From Methylobacterium frigidaeris (GTDB lineage Bacteria; Pseudomonadota; Alphaproteobacteria; Rhizobiales; Beijerinckiaceae), in assembly GCF_022179185.1 (NCBI RefSeq), contig NZ_BPQJ01000005.1, positions 124,001 through 188,000 on the forward strand: DNA of 64,000 nucleotides. Reading direction: 5' to 3'. The translations under genes were made by a program, and so were the position numbers. Position 1 is the stretch's first letter. The number at the start of each line of letters is the position of its first letter. This document shows positions 27,020-36,330 of the stretch, in pieces. The notes beneath the pieces were generated by a model. That model saw only the letters and a list, made by a program, of their open reading frames with translations, was not told where the DNA came from and did not search any database.

Positions 27020-27703
27020 ATGATCGACTCGCAGACCATCGCCGCGAACCTGGCCACGATCCGCGAGGAGATCACCCGCGCCGCGCAGGACAGCGAGCGC
27101 GATCCCACCGGCATTGCCCTGGTCGCGGTCTCGAAGACGATTCCCGCCGAGGGCATCCGCCCGGCGATCGCCGCGGGTCAGCGCCGCTTCGGCGAGAACT
27201 ACGTGCAGGAGGCGAAGACCAAGTGGCCGTTCCTGCGCGAGGAGGCCGAGGGGATCGAGCTGCACCTGATCGGCCCGTTGCAATCGAACAAGGCGCGTGA
27301 TGCGGTCGAGCTGTTCGACGTGATCCACACCCTCGACCGGACCTCGCTCGCCGCTTCCCTGTCAAAGGAGATCCAGCGCAGCGGCCGGCATCCGACCCTG
27401 CTGGTGCAGGTCAACACCGGCGAGGAGCCGCAGAAGGGTGGGGTGGCGCCAGGCGCGGTCGATGCGTTCCTGGCCGAGTGCCGGGAGACGCATGGTCTCA
27501 CCGTTTCTGGCTTGATGTGCATCCCGCCGGCGGAGGATCCGCCCTCGGCGCATTTCGGCCTGCTGGCGGCGATTGCCCGCCGCCACGCCCTGCCGATCCT
27601 GTCGATGGGGATGAGCGCCGATTACCCGGCCGCTATCCAGATGGGGGCGACCCATGTGCGGGTCGGCAGCGCGATCTTCGGGGCGCGTCAGCCGAAAGGC
27701 TGA
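27020..27703 (+). CDS. yggS: YggS family pyridoxal phosphate enzyme
   Basis: A 227-residue single-domain TIM-barrel PLP-binding protein that balances cellular PLP and amino/keto acid pools; no catalytic reaction is established. The PLP lysine lies in VAVSKTIP; other signatures are FGENYVQEAKTKW, LHLIGPLQSNKA, MGMSADYPAAIQMGATHVRVGSAIFG. A GGAAAGGA site lies before the ATG. It is divergent from leuS, with a shared 183-base upstream region. Confidence 0.95.
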   Translation: MIDSQTIAANLATIREEITRAAQDSERDPTGIALVAVSKTIPAEGIRPAIAAGQRRFGENYVQEAKTKWPFLREEAEGIELHLIGPLQSNKARDAVELFDVIHTLDRTSLAASLSKEIQRSGRHPTLLVQVNTGEEPQKGGVAPGAVDAFLAECRETHGLTVSGLMCIPPAEDPPSAHFGLLAAIARRHALPILSMGMSADYPAAIQMGATHVRVGSAIFGARQPKG

Positions 27704-27727
27704 TACGCGCGCATCGACACGCGCAAG

Positions 27728-27928
27728 TCAGTTCGCGTGCAAGCAGCGGATCTCTTCCCGCGCCTGCTCCAGGAAGCGGACGCGATCCTCGTCCGTGAGC
27801 AGAACAGGGGAGTTCGGCAGCCCATCGCGGTAGCGGGCCGTGCTGTCCCAGAGGGTGCCGCGCGCGCCCTCCGCCGCGTGGATCTGTCGGGCTCGAACGA
27901 TCTCGGTCGCGGTGTAGGCGTCGAGCAT
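27728..27928 (-). CDS. Small hypothetical protein
   Basis: A 66-residue soluble protein (MLDAYTATEIVRARQIHAAEG, ending REEIRCLHAN). It is charged and helical, with no membrane segment and no recognised family. The ATG has an AGGGAGAG site in front, which supports translation. It converges with yggS. Its upstream region (27929-28100) is AT-richer than average and carries no evident gene. Confidence 0.6.
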   Translation of the reverse strand: MLDAYTATEIVRARQIHAAEGARGTLWDSTARYRDGLPNSPVLLTDEDRVRFLEQAREEIRCLHAN

Positions 27929-28100
27929 GCGTCTCTCCCTGCGTCCGATACGGTTTTTGTGTGGCAGCTGGACCCTACAGGATGTTTTCACGGGGCGCGA
28001 GTGTGGCAGCGTTACCAAAATGAAAGAGTTTTTTGTGCCCCGCAACATGATTCGGCGAGGAGATCCTGTCGAATTCTCGTGATGTCGGAGACTATCGTCC

Positions 28101-28634
28101 TTAGATCGTGAGCCGGGTGCCGGGCCCGAGGCGGCGCAGGAGCCGGACGAGGTCGGGGCGGCGCACGGCGACGCAGCCCTCGGTCGGACGGAAGCCAGGG
28201 CGAGCGACGTGCAGGAAGATGGCGCTGCCGCGCCCGGGGCGGATCGGGCCGCGATTGTAGTCGAGGTCGATCACGAGGTCGTAGAGCCCGTCGTCGCGCC
28301 AGAGCCGCTCGGCGCTGACGCCGGGAGCCGGCAAGGGGATGGGGCGGTTGTAGCGCCGGTCGCCTGGGTCGTCGCACCACCCGTCCCCCGGGCGGATGCG
28401 GTGCAAGGGGAGGGGAGTCGCGGGTCGCACCCCGAGCCGGTCCGGCCGGTAGAAGCCGCCGCGCAGGCGAAACGTGCCGCGGGGCGAGGCGCCGTCGCCC
28501 TCGCGCTTGTCCCGCGTCTGGCCGCCCTTGCCGAGGGCGCAGGGAATCAGGACCGGGCCGGCGATCAAGGTGCCACGGCTTCGGTCGAGGGGATTCGGGC
28601 GGACCCGCAGGTGCGGGAGGGTGATGCGCTTCAT
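28101..28634 (-). CDS. L,D-transpeptidase (YkuD) family protein
   Basis: A 177-residue YkuD-domain protein. The catalytic signature is HVARPGFRPTEGCVAV, with His and the nucleophile Cys in the TEGC motif. Other family elements are GKGGQTRDKREGDGASPRGTF and WCDDPGDRRYNRPI. Such enzymes form or edit 3-3 cross-links in peptidoglycan or anchor proteins to it. No signal peptide is visible at this start (MKRITLPHLRVRP); a GTG or upstream start could add one, but upstream codons look non-coding. This short form without export signal is common in alphaproteobacteria. Confidence 0.88.
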   Translation of the reverse strand: MKRITLPHLRVRPNPLDRSRGTLIAGPVLIPCALGKGGQTRDKREGDGASPRGTFRLRGGFYRPDRLGVRPATPLPLHRIRPGDGWCDDPGDRRYNRPIPLPAPGVSAERLWRDDGLYDLVIDLDYNRGPIRPGRGSAIFLHVARPGFRPTEGCVAVRRPDLVRLLRRLGPGTRLTI

Positions 28635-28732
28635 GGGGAACTGTCTTAGGGCGCCGGCTCCGGCGCCGTCCAGGGGAGCATGCGAGGGGAGCGTGCGAGG
28701 GGAGCGTGACAGGACGTCCGGTCCGGCGGAGA

Positions 28733-29434
28733 ATGGCGCGAACATTCCGCATCCGAGCCGCCCCGACCGACATGCCTCCGCCGATCCCGCTCCCCGATCC
28801 CGCGCCGGACTGGCTCGGCTGGCTGCCGCCGCGCCTCGTCGCGGTCGACGTCGAGACGACGGGACTGGCCGAGGCCGACCGGGTGGTGAGCTTCGGTGCC
28901 GTGGCGCTCGCCACCGCCTCCCTCGCCACCGGCGCTCCGGAGATCGCCTGCCACCACCTGATCTTCGATCCCGGTCGAGCGAGCCACCCGATGGCCGAGG
29001 CGGTGCACGGTTACGACGACTGGCTCCTGCGCCACCAGGACCCGGCCGGCGCGCATGCCGGTGCCCTGGCGGACCTCCTCGCCGGGGCCGACCTGATCGT
29101 CGCCCACAACGCCGCCTTCGATCTCGGCTTCCTCAACCGCGAGCTCGCCGCGGCCGGCCTGGGCCCGGTTCGGCCTGAGGTCTACTGCACCATGGAGGCC
29201 TATCGCCGCCGGGGCGAGAAGGGGAGGGCGGCCCTCGACGCGGTGTGCCGGCGCATCGGCATCGCGCGGGTGGGCACTCGCCACGGCGCGCTCGAGGATG
29301 CCTGGCTGGCGCTCCGGGCCTATCTCTGGCTCCAGGCCTGCCCGGTGGCGGTGGCGCGCCCGGACCTCGCCGAACCGAGCAACCTGCGCCCCGCTCCGCC
29401 GCGCCCGGAGGGCCCGCTGCCGCCCCGCCCGTGA
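28733..29434 (+). CDS. DnaQ-like 3'-5' exonuclease
   Basis: A DEDDh-type exonuclease: motif I is DVETTGL, motif II HNAAFDLGFL, and motif III RHGALEDAWLA with the His and Asp. This matches the DNA polymerase III epsilon/exonuclease family. In this group a similar stand-alone gene often lies beside a DUF294/CBS nucleotidyltransferase, which is not present here. The start is uncertain: ATG at 28733, a later ATG at 28772, or GTG at 28706. The C-terminus is proline rich and probably disordered. It is divergent from the YkuD gene. Confidence 0.85.
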   Translation: MARTFRIRAAPTDMPPPIPLPDPAPDWLGWLPPRLVAVDVETTGLAEADRVVSFGAVALATASLATGAPEIACHHLIFDPGRASHPMAEAVHGYDDWLLRHQDPAGAHAGALADLLAGADLIVAHNAAFDLGFLNRELAAAGLGPVRPEVYCTMEAYRRRGEKGRAALDAVCRRIGIARVGTRHGALEDAWLALRAYLWLQACPVAVARPDLAEPSNLRPAPPRPEGPLPPRP

Positions 29435-29594
29435 GGTCGGCGCCGTGGACAGGCTCAGGCGCGGCCCTTGCCGCGGCTTGGCGCTCCGCTACTCTGCCCC
29501 GCACGCTGCCAGGCTGCGGTCCGTCCGGGACCGTCGCCCCGCCCGGCCGGCGGGATCCCAAGCCCGCCCGCCTTCCTCGAGAGTGCCCGGTTCG

Positions 29595-30281
29595 ATGTCG
29601 AACGCCCACCGCCTGCTCGTCGTCGACGACGATCCGACCCTGCGCGACACCCTGACCGAGCAGCTCGCCCTCTCGGACGCCTTCGAGGTGGTCACCGCCG
29701 AGACCGCGCGCGGGGCGATGGACCGGGTCGCGGCCGAGCGGGTCGACCTCGTGGTGATGGATGTCGGTCTGCCCGATCTCGACGGGCGCGAGGCGGTGCG
29801 GCAGATGCGCCAGGGCGGCTTTCGCGGGCCGGTGATCATGCTGACCGGCCAGGTCTCGGATGCCGACACCGTGCAGGGCCTGGACGCTGGCGCCAACGAC
29901 TACGTGACGAAGCCGTTCAAGTTCGCGGTGCTGCTCGCGCGCATCCGCGCCCAGCTGCGCCAGTACGAGGCGAGCGAGGACGCGGTGTTCCAGATCGGCC
30001 CCTACACTTTCCGGCCGGGAGCGAAGCTCCTCGTCGGCGAGCGCGGCTCGAAGCTGAAGCTCACCGAGAAGGAGACCGCGATCCTGCGCTTCCTCTATCG
30101 CGCCGGGCGGCAGGTGGTGGGGCGCGACACGCTGCTCGCCGAGGTCTGGGGCTACAACGCGCAGGTCACCACCCACACCCTCGAGACTCACATCTACCGC
30201 CTGCGCCAGAAGATCGAGCCGAATCCGGCGACCGCCTCGATCCTGGTGACGGAGGGCGGGGGGTACAAGCTGCTGCCGTAA
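29595..30281 (+). CDS. OmpR/PhoB family response regulator
   Basis: A 228-residue two-component regulator. The receiver domain has the acidic pair Asp11-Asp12, phospho-acceptor Asp56 (VVMDVGLPD), Thr84 and Lys106 (YVTKPF). The C-terminal winged helix includes LTEKETAILRFLYRAGRQVVGRDTLL (in parts) and HTLETHIYRLRQKIE. No histidine kinase is next to it, so it is an orphan in this window. It resembles CenR/OtpR-type alphaproteobacterial envelope regulators, but I cannot confirm this without alignment. Confidence 0.9.
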   Translation: MSNAHRLLVVDDDPTLRDTLTEQLALSDAFEVVTAETARGAMDRVAAERVDLVVMDVGLPDLDGREAVRQMRQGGFRGPVIMLTGQVSDADTVQGLDAGANDYVTKPFKFAVLLARIRAQLRQYEASEDAVFQIGPYTFRPGAKLLVGERGSKLKLTEKETAILRFLYRAGRQVVGRDTLLAEVWGYNAQVTTHTLETHIYRLRQKIEPNPATASILVTEGGGYKLLP

Positions 30282-30326
30282 CGCATCCGAGCTCCGATCG
30301 GGCGCGATGTCTCATACCCTCGCGCC

Positions 30327-30350
30327 TTCGCATCGCCATGTCGATGCGAA
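30327..30350. terminator. Hairpin after the response regulator gene
   Basis: TTCGCATCG (30327-30335) pairs perfectly with CGATGCGAA (30342-30350) around a 6-base loop. It lies between convergent genes and could end either transcript; no T run. Confidence 0.45.
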
Positions 30351-30393
30351 AGCGACCGGCGCATCAGCGCCGGCGCCCGTTCGGGCTTGCCTG

Positions 30394-30423
30394 GCGCCTT
30401 CGAACGCGTCCGTTCGAAGGCGC
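30394..30423. terminator. Strong hairpin before the D-threonine aldolase-like stop
   Basis: A perfect 13-bp stem (30394-30406 with 30411-30423, arms GCGCCTTCGAACG and its complement) with a 4-base loop. Together with the hairpin at 30327 it isolates the convergent response regulator and aldolase-like genes. Confidence 0.55.
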
Positions 30424-30430
30424 GGCGGTA

Positions 30431-31522
30431 TCACGTAATCATCCCCCGCGCCTCCACCGGCAGCGTGCCGACGATCGCGCCGTCCCGCACCGTCACCAGC
30501 GCGTCGACCATGTTGACGACGACGCAGACGTGGTTGGGCACCACCTCGACCAGGGCGCCGACCCCGGGCCGCTCGCCGCAGGCCGCGAGATCGAGGAAGC
30601 CGTGCTCCTCCGCGAAGGCGCTGATGCGGGCGCCCGGATGGTCGGGCAGGAGCCCGAACCCGTCGAGGCCGCCGCCGGGATCGCTGGTGAGCGTCTTCGA
30701 GCCGGCATCCAGGATGCCTCGCGCAGGCCCGGCCCGGCTCACCACCCGGGAGAGCACCGCGAGCGCGCAATCCTCCAGCCCGGCGACGCCCGCCGCCATC
30801 ATCATGCGGTCGTTGAAGATTACGGTGCCGGCCCGGTGCTCTGTGGCGCCGCGGACCCGACCGAGTTCCGGCAGGTTCGGCGTGCCGCCGGTCGAGACGA
30901 TGCGGGCCTCGAGGCCGTGCTCGGTGAGCCCCGCCTGCGCGGCGTCGAGGAAGGCCTGCGCGTCGGCGACGCCGCCGGTCGGCGGGTACATCAGCAGGCC
31001 CGCGAAGGCGAGGCCGGACCGGCCCGCGATGTCGCGGGCGAGCGCCACCGCCTCGCCCGGGGTCTCGACGCCGGCGCGCCTGCGGCCGGTGTCGCACTCC
31101 ACCACCACGTCGAGGGTGCGGCCGCCGGCCCTCGCCGCCTCCGGCAGGCCCGCCACCGTCACCGGGTTGTCGGCCGCGACCGTGATCCGCGCAGGGCTCT
31201 CGCGCAGGAGCCGGCCGAGGCGCCCGATCGCGTGCGGGCCGATCAGGTTGTAGCTGATCAGGATGTCGTCGATCCCGGCCCGGGCCATCACCTCGGCCTC
31301 ACCGATCTTCTGGCAGGTGACGCCGCACGCCCCGGCCTCGATCTGCATCCGGGCGAGGACCGGACTCTTGTGCGTCTTGATATGCGGGCGGTTGGCGAGG
31401 CCGGCCGCGTCGCAGGCGGCCTGGAGCCGGGCGATGTTGCGGGCCACCCGGTCGAGGTCGATGACGACCGCAGGCGTGCCGTAGCGGCGGGCGATCTCCT
31501 CGCGCAGGGCGGGACTCAGCAT
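30431..31522 (-). CDS. D-threonine aldolase-like PLP enzyme (DSD1 family)
   Basis: A 363-residue alanine-racemase-fold PLP enzyme with the D-serine dehydratase/D-threonine aldolase C-terminal domain. The PLP lysine is in RPHIKTHK (about Lys49); QKIGEAEVM and the C-terminal metal-binding VPNHVCVVVN are family hallmarks. Such enzymes cleave D-threo 3-hydroxyamino acids to glycine and an aldehyde, or deaminate D-serine, and need a divalent metal. The substrate is not decided by sequence. No partner gene is adjacent. Confidence 0.88.
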   Translation of the reverse strand: MLSPALREEIARRYGTPAVVIDLDRVARNIARLQAACDAAGLANRPHIKTHKSPVLARMQIEAGACGVTCQKIGEAEVMARAGIDDILISYNLIGPHAIGRLGRLLRESPARITVAADNPVTVAGLPEAARAGGRTLDVVVECDTGRRRAGVETPGEAVALARDIAGRSGLAFAGLLMYPPTGGVADAQAFLDAAQAGLTEHGLEARIVSTGGTPNLPELGRVRGATEHRAGTVIFNDRMMMAAGVAGLEDCALAVLSRVVSRAGPARGILDAGSKTLTSDPGGGLDGFGLLPDHPGARISAFAEEHGFLDLAACGERPGVGALVEVVPNHVCVVVNMVDALVTVRDGAIVGTLPVEARGMIT

Positions 31523-31734
31523 CGCGGGGCGCCCTGGCGAGGGGGCACGGGTGAAATCGTCTCGGCACGCATCGTGGTCTCTCCTGCGGCGGCTCCTGCG
31601 CGCCGGATCGTAGCTGCAAACGGCACGTGCCGCCCACCCGCATCAGGATGGCCGGTCGTCCTTGGGGCGCAACTCAATCTTAGACTTCCCGGACTAGACG
31701 GAGAGGATCGCAGGCACCGCCCAACGGAACGTCG

Positions 31735-33258
31735 ATGCATCCCGGATCCCGCAGGCGGCCGTCCACCGCGTCCCGTACGCTGGCCGGGTCGATCGTCGCC
31801 GCAACCCTGGTGATCGGTGCCGTGTCCGGCCTGACGGTCATGCAGATGCGCAGCAGCGCCTGGGAGCAGGTCGGCCGGGTGTCGCAGAACCTGCTGGAAT
31901 CGGTCGAGCACATGGTCGACCGCAACATCCAGCTCTACGACCTGTCGCTCCAGGCCGTGGTCGAGGGCCTGCGCAACCCGGAGGCCGACGGCATCGCGCC
32001 GGGCCTGCGCCAGGCCGTGCTGTTCGACCGGGCCGCCACCGCGAACGGCCTCGGCGCCATCCTGGCCCTCGACGCGCAGGGCAAGGCCTTCGTCGATTCG
32101 GCCTCGGTGGTGCCCCGGCGGGTGAGCTTTCCCGACGCGGATTTCTTCCGGATCCACAAGGAGCGGGAGGATGTCGGGCTCTATATCGGCAAGCCGCTCA
32201 GGATGGAGCCGGACGGGCGCTGGGCGATCCCGCTCAGCCGCCGCCTCGCCTACGCGGACGGGGCCTTCGCCGGCGTGGTCGTCGGCACGATCGACATCGG
32301 CTACTTCAACGTCCTGTTCGGCCGCCTCAGCCTCGGCGACCAGACCCGCATCGCCTTCTTCCGCGAGAGCGGCGAGCTCCTGGTCCGCAGCCCGGTGATG
32401 GAGGACGCGATCGGCAGGAACATGACCGCGGCGCCGCATTTCCCGCGCTTCCTCGAACGGCGCTCGGGACAGTTCGTCGCGATCGGCTACACCGAGGCGA
32501 TCGAGGGCCTGTTCAGTTTCAGTCGGATCGGCGACCGGCCCCTCATCGCCGCGGTGGTGGTCCCCACGCAGACCATCGCCGATCTGTGGCGGCCCAAAGC
32601 GATGGCGATCGTCGCCGTGGTGGCGTTCCTGTGCGGCGGCCTGATCGGGCTGACGCTCGTACTCCAGCGCGAGCTTGAGCGGCGGGCCCGCGCCGAGGAG
32701 CGAGCGCTCGCGGCCAACAGCGATCTCGCCCGCCTCGCCCATACCGACGGGCTCACGGGCCTGCCGAACCGGCGCCACTTCGACGAAGCCTTCGCACGGG
32801 CGCGCGAGGAGGCCGCGCGAACCGGCGCGCCTCTGTCCCTCATCCTCCTGGATGCCGACCGTTTCAAGCGCTACAACGACACCTATGGCCACCTCGCCGG
32901 AGACGAGGTGCTGCGCGCCATCGCCCGGGTGCTGCAGCGCCAAGTCCGGGAGCCGGAGGAGGCCGCGTGCCGGATCGGCGGCGAGGAATTCGCCGTGCTG
33001 CTGCCTGGCGCTTCCGGCCGGGAGGCCGCCGCCCGGGCCGAGCGCATCCGCCAGGCGGCGGCCCGGCTGCAGATCCCGCATATCGGCAACGAGGGCGGCA
33101 TCGTCACGGTGAGCCTTGGCGTCGCGGAGGTCGTCTCGGGCGAGACCGTTGGGCAATGCTTCTCGGCTGCCGACGCGGTGCTCTACGAGGCCAAGCGCCA
33201 GGGGCGCAACCGCGTGGTGGCGCGGCCCGGCGGTGCGGCGGGCGCTCAGGTCGCGTGA
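31735..33258 (+). CDS. Membrane-bound diguanylate cyclase with extracellular sensor
   Basis: A 507-residue protein: an N-terminal transmembrane helix (about 17-36), an extracytoplasmic dCache-like sensor (about 40-290), a second helix (about 290-315) and a GGDEF domain. The active-site signature is RIGGEEF (GGEEF at 415-419), so cyclic di-GMP synthesis is expected. The inhibitory RxxD site five residues upstream is not canonical (REPE), so product feedback may be weak. TDGLTGLPNRRHFD opens the catalytic domain. No phosphodiesterase EAL domain is fused. Confidence 0.93.
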   Translation: MHPGSRRRPSTASRTLAGSIVAATLVIGAVSGLTVMQMRSSAWEQVGRVSQNLLESVEHMVDRNIQLYDLSLQAVVEGLRNPEADGIAPGLRQAVLFDRAATANGLGAILALDAQGKAFVDSASVVPRRVSFPDADFFRIHKEREDVGLYIGKPLRMEPDGRWAIPLSRRLAYADGAFAGVVVGTIDIGYFNVLFGRLSLGDQTRIAFFRESGELLVRSPVMEDAIGRNMTAAPHFPRFLERRSGQFVAIGYTEAIEGLFSFSRIGDRPLIAAVVVPTQTIADLWRPKAMAIVAVVAFLCGGLIGLTLVLQRELERRARAEERALAANSDLARLAHTDGLTGLPNRRHFDEAFARAREEAARTGAPLSLILLDADRFKRYNDTYGHLAGDEVLRAIARVLQRQVREPEEAACRIGGEEFAVLLPGASGREAAARAERIRQAAARLQIPHIGNEGGIVTVSLGVAEVVSGETVGQCFSAADAVLYEAKRQGRNRVVARPGGAAGAQVA

Positions 33259-33423
33259 GTGAGCAGCGCGTGCAGGTGGGAGGCCAATAAACCTGCAGCG
33301 GTTCGCCTTGCCGTATTTTCTGCGACGAACCGGTGTCCACGGCGCCGGAAAATGCTCTAGAGCTTGGCCGGGCCGCCCGGGTGCTTGAAGACGGCGCCGG
33401 CGCGGGAAGGGAGAGCGAGGCCG

Positions 33424-33876
33424 TTGGCGCTCGACGACGACATCGCGATTCTGGAAGCGGCGCCGCTGTTCGGCTTGATGAACCGGGACGCCCTGCGCCT
33501 GATCTCGTTCGCGGCCGAGCGCCGGCGGCTGGACCCGGGCGCCGTGCTGTTCACCCGCGGCGAGACCGCCGAAGGCGGCTTCGTGGTGACTCGCGGCACG
33601 GTGGTGCTGGAGCCCCGTGGCCCCCGCGGCGCCCCGGTCGAGGCGGGTCCCTCGGCGCTGATCGGCCAGGCCGCCTTGTTCTTCCCCGTGGAGCGGCCGA
33701 CCACTGCGCGGGCGGGCAGCTTTCCGGTCGAGGTCATGGTCGTCACCCAGGCGGTGATGCGCCGGATGCTCGAGGTGTTTCCGGACGCCGCCGCGGTGAT
33801 CCACGACGCGCTCGCCGACGAACTCGCCGCCCTGACCCGTGCCTTCGCCGGCAGCCGCGCCGCCGACCCGACGTGA
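33424..33876 (+). CDS. Cyclic nucleotide-binding domain protein
   Basis: About 150 residues, with a single cyclic-nucleotide-binding fold ([38 protein letters not shown], read in parts, then [12 protein letters not shown]). There is no DNA-binding domain, and the phosphate-binding cassette (usually GExxxxxxL...RxA) is degenerate, so the ligand is doubtful. I prefer the TTG at 33424 because GGAAGGGAGAG lies upstream; an in-frame TTG at 33364 would add 20 residues. It follows the diguanylate cyclase and precedes dapD on the same strand. Confidence 0.7.
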   Translation: MALDDDIAILEAAPLFGLMNRDALRLISFAAERRRLDPGAVLFTRGETAEGGFVVTRGTVVLEPRGPRGAPVEAGPSALIGQAALFFPVERPTTARAGSFPVEVMVVTQAVMRRMLEVFPDAAAVIHDALADELAALTRAFAGSRAADPT

Positions 33877-33937
33877 CAGCACCGTGGGGGCTTTGGTAGA
33901 GGGGACGCCGCAATGCACTCCCGCCTGGACGCCTCCC

Positions 33938-34783
33938 ATGTCGCACGCCGATCTCGCCCGGACCATCGAAGCCGCCTGGGAGGACCGCGCGACTATCGGC
34001 GCCGATACAACCGGGCCGGTGCGCGACGCCGTCGAGGCCGCCCTGGCGCTCCTCGATTCCGGTGAGGCTCGGGTCGCCGAGAAGGGCGAGGCCCAAGATT
34101 GGCACGTCAACCAGTGGCTCAAGAAGGCGGTGCTACTCTCCTTCCGCCTCAACGACATGACGCTGATCCCGGGCGGGCCCGGCGGCGGCGGCTGGTGGGA
34201 CAAGGTGCCGTCGAAGTTCGAGGGCTGGGACGCCGCGCGCTTCCGCGCCGCGGGCTTCCGGGCGGTGCCGGGCGCGGTGGTGCGCCGGGGCGCCCACATC
34301 GCCGCCGGCGCGGTCCTGATGCCGTCCTTCGTCAATCTCGGCGCCTATGTGGGCGAGGGCACGATGGTCGACACCTGGGCCACGATCGGCTCCTGCGCCC
34401 AGGTCGGCAAGAACTGCCACATCTCCGGCGGCGCCGGCATCGCCGGCGTGCTCGAGCCGCTCCAGGCCAACCCGGTCATCATCGAGGACAATTGCTTCAT
34501 CGGCGCGCGCGCCGAGGTGGCCGAGGGCGTGATCATCGGCGAGGGCAGCGTGCTGTCGATGGGCGTCTATATCGGCGCCTCGACCAAGATCATCGACCGG
34601 GCCACCGGCGAGGTCACTTACGGCCGCGTGCCGCCCTACTCGGTGGTGGTCTCGGGCACCCAGCCCGGCAAGGCGCTGCCGGACGGCACCCCCGGCCCGT
34701 CCCTCTACTGCGCCGTCATCGTCAAGCGCGTCGATGCCGGCACCCGGGCCAAGACCGGCATCAACGAGCTCCTGCGGGACTAG
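33938..34783 (+). CDS. dapD: 2,3,4,5-tetrahydropyridine-2,6-dicarboxylate N-succinyltransferase DapD
   Basis: A 281-residue trimeric left-handed beta-helix enzyme of the succinylase branch of lysine and diaminopimelate synthesis. Signatures: [22 protein letters not shown], hexapeptide repeats from about 110 ([21 protein letters not shown] in parts), [29 protein letters not shown] in parts, and [11 protein letters not shown] at the end. The ATG at 33938 gives the normal N-terminus. Its stop shares the palindrome CTAG with the opposite panC stop. Confidence 0.96.
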   Translation: MSHADLARTIEAAWEDRATIGADTTGPVRDAVEAALALLDSGEARVAEKGEAQDWHVNQWLKKAVLLSFRLNDMTLIPGGPGGGGWWDKVPSKFEGWDAARFRAAGFRAVPGAVVRRGAHIAAGAVLMPSFVNLGAYVGEGTMVDTWATIGSCAQVGKNCHISGGAGIAGVLEPLQANPVIIEDNCFIGARAEVAEGVIIGEGSVLSMGVYIGASTKIIDRATGEVTYGRVPPYSVVVSGTQPGKALPDGTPGPSLYCAVIVKRVDAGTRAKTGINELLRD

Positions 34784-35688
34784 TCTCGCCGCGGGACCGA
34801 CGTCCCGGGCGTCGCGGTCGCCTCGACCGCGACATTGTCGATGAGGCGCGTGCGGCCGAGATAGGCCGCCGCCAGCACCCGGGCCGGGCCCTCGACCCGC
34901 TCCAGCGGCGCCAGCGACTCGGCATCGTTCACCGACAGATACTGCACGGGCGCGAACCCCGCCGCCTCCAAAGCCGCCCGGCCCTCGGCCAAAGCGGGCG
35001 CCGTCGCCGCGCCGCCGCGCACGGAATCGGCCACCCGTTGCAGCACGGCGTACATCGCGGGCGCCGCCCGCCGCTCCTCCTCCGAGAGGTAGCGGTTGCG
35101 GGAGGACAGGGCGAGGCCATCAGGCTCGCGCAGGGTCGGCGCGCCGTCGATCGCCACCGGGATGTCGAGGTCCCGAGCCGCGCGCCGGATCACCTGGAGC
35201 TGCTGAAAGTCCTTCTCGCCGAAGATCGCCCGGTCCGGCAAGCATTGCAGCAGCAGCTTCGTCACCACGGTGGCGACGCCGGCGAAGTGCCCGGGGCGCA
35301 CCGGCCCGCACAAGACCTCCGTCAGCCCCGCCACCGTCACGGTGGTCGAGAAGCCCGGCGGGTACATGGTCGCCACGTCGGGCAGGAAGGCGGCATCGGC
35401 CCCGACCTCCGCCAGGAGCGCGAGATCGGCCTCCAGAACCCGCGGGTAGCGCGAAAAATCCTCGTTCGGGCCGAACTGCGTCGGGTTGACGAAGATGCTG
35501 ACCACGACCCGCCGGCAGCGTTCTTGCGCCTGCCGCACCAGGGACAGGTGCCCCTCGTGCAGCGCCCCCATGGTCGGCACCAGCGCCACACCCTCGCCGG
35601 CCGCCCGCCAGGCCCGCACCTGCGCCCGCAGGGCGGGCACGTCGCCGAGGCGGAGGACAGGGGTGGGAGGGGAGGGGGGCAGCGTCAT
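34780..35688 (-). CDS. panC: Pantothenate synthetase PanC
   Basis: A 302-residue enzyme that joins pantoate and beta-alanine with ATP, in coenzyme A synthesis. The HxGH-type motif is [10 protein letters not shown] (His44 and His47), followed by [29 protein letters not shown] and LSSRNRYLS. All active-site stretches are intact. It is convergent with dapD; the two coding regions overlap by four bases and both end with TAG inside one CTAG. panB is not in the window. Confidence 0.95.
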   Translation of the reverse strand: MTLPPSPPTPVLRLGDVPALRAQVRAWRAAGEGVALVPTMGALHEGHLSLVRQAQERCRRVVVSIFVNPTQFGPNEDFSRYPRVLEADLALLAEVGADAAFLPDVATMYPPGFSTTVTVAGLTEVLCGPVRPGHFAGVATVVTKLLLQCLPDRAIFGEKDFQQLQVIRRAARDLDIPVAIDGAPTLREPDGLALSSRNRYLSEEERRAAPAMYAVLQRVADSVRGGAATAPALAEGRAALEAAGFAPVQYLSVNDAESLAPLERVEGPARVLAAAYLGRTRLIDNVAVEATATPGTSVPRRD

Positions 35689-35898
35689 CGTGATCTCCGG
35701 TCAGTCGAAACCGGCGCGACGGTAGTCGGGGTGTGGGCCTCGCGCCAGGGGCACGCCGTGCCAAGACGCAGAGAAGATCCACGCCGCCTCCGCTGGTCGT
35801 CGTCGCGGCGGAAGGGCGGGCGTTTGGGACGATTGCTTCCTGGCGAGGCCGGTATCCTTGGGTAACATCAAGCGATTCGCTTGAGTTCGAGCTGCACC

Positions 35899-36330
35899 GT
35901 GCCCCCGCAAGGAACACTCTACCCGCTTGAATTCTTCATCGGTGCCACTCCTCTCTCGCTGCAGGCGAAAGCAGCCTCGAAGGCGCGATGGATGGAGACC
36001 ATCAAACGAGCAGCACGAAAGCGCATTGATGTCACGTACGAGCTCGGCTTCGTCGACAATGGACAGTTCTGTCTCACAATCTCCTATGTCCCGGACGCGC
36101 CCACGATGGGCGATATCGACAATATCGTGAAGCCGATCATGGATGCGCTGATCCACCTGGCTTACAACGACGATCGCTTGGTCGAGCGCGTCGTCGCGCA
36201 GAAGCTGGAACCGGGGGTCGATTGGGATTTCGTTCAGCCCAGCGATCAATTGTCCGATGCTCTGCTCGTCGCATGGCCGGTCGTTTATGTCCGTATCGAC
36301 GATGACCCGACATGCTGGAGGACAGCCTGA
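35899..36330 (+). CDS. RusA-like Holliday junction resolvase family protein
   Basis: About 143 residues. The N-terminal PLSLQAKAASKARWMETIK and the acidic core GDIDNIVKPIMDAL with following YNDDR match the RusA fold, in which the DxDNxxK aspartates bind Mg2+ and cut four-way DNA junctions. RusA is usually a prophage enzyme, but no phage genes are seen here. I take GTG 35899; an in-frame TTG at 35881 would add six residues, and neither has a clear ribosome site. Base composition is AT-richer than its neighbours, suggesting transfer. Its stop (TGATG) overlaps the start of the next gene. Confidence 0.8.
   Translation: MPPQGTLYPLEFFIGATPLSLQAKAASKARWMETIKRAARKRIDVTYELGFVDNGQFCLTISYVPDAPTMGDIDNIVKPIMDALIHLAYNDDRLVERVVAQKLEPGVDWDFVQPSDQLSDALLVAWPVVYVRIDDDPTCWRTA

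Noticed and set aside
27980..27995. Another parS-like site (TGTTTTCACGGGG)
   Set aside because: Only the left half matches; the right arm is lost.
28020..28082. A 20-residue leader-peptide-like frame in an AT-rich gap
   Set aside because: No ribosome site or regulatory context supports it.
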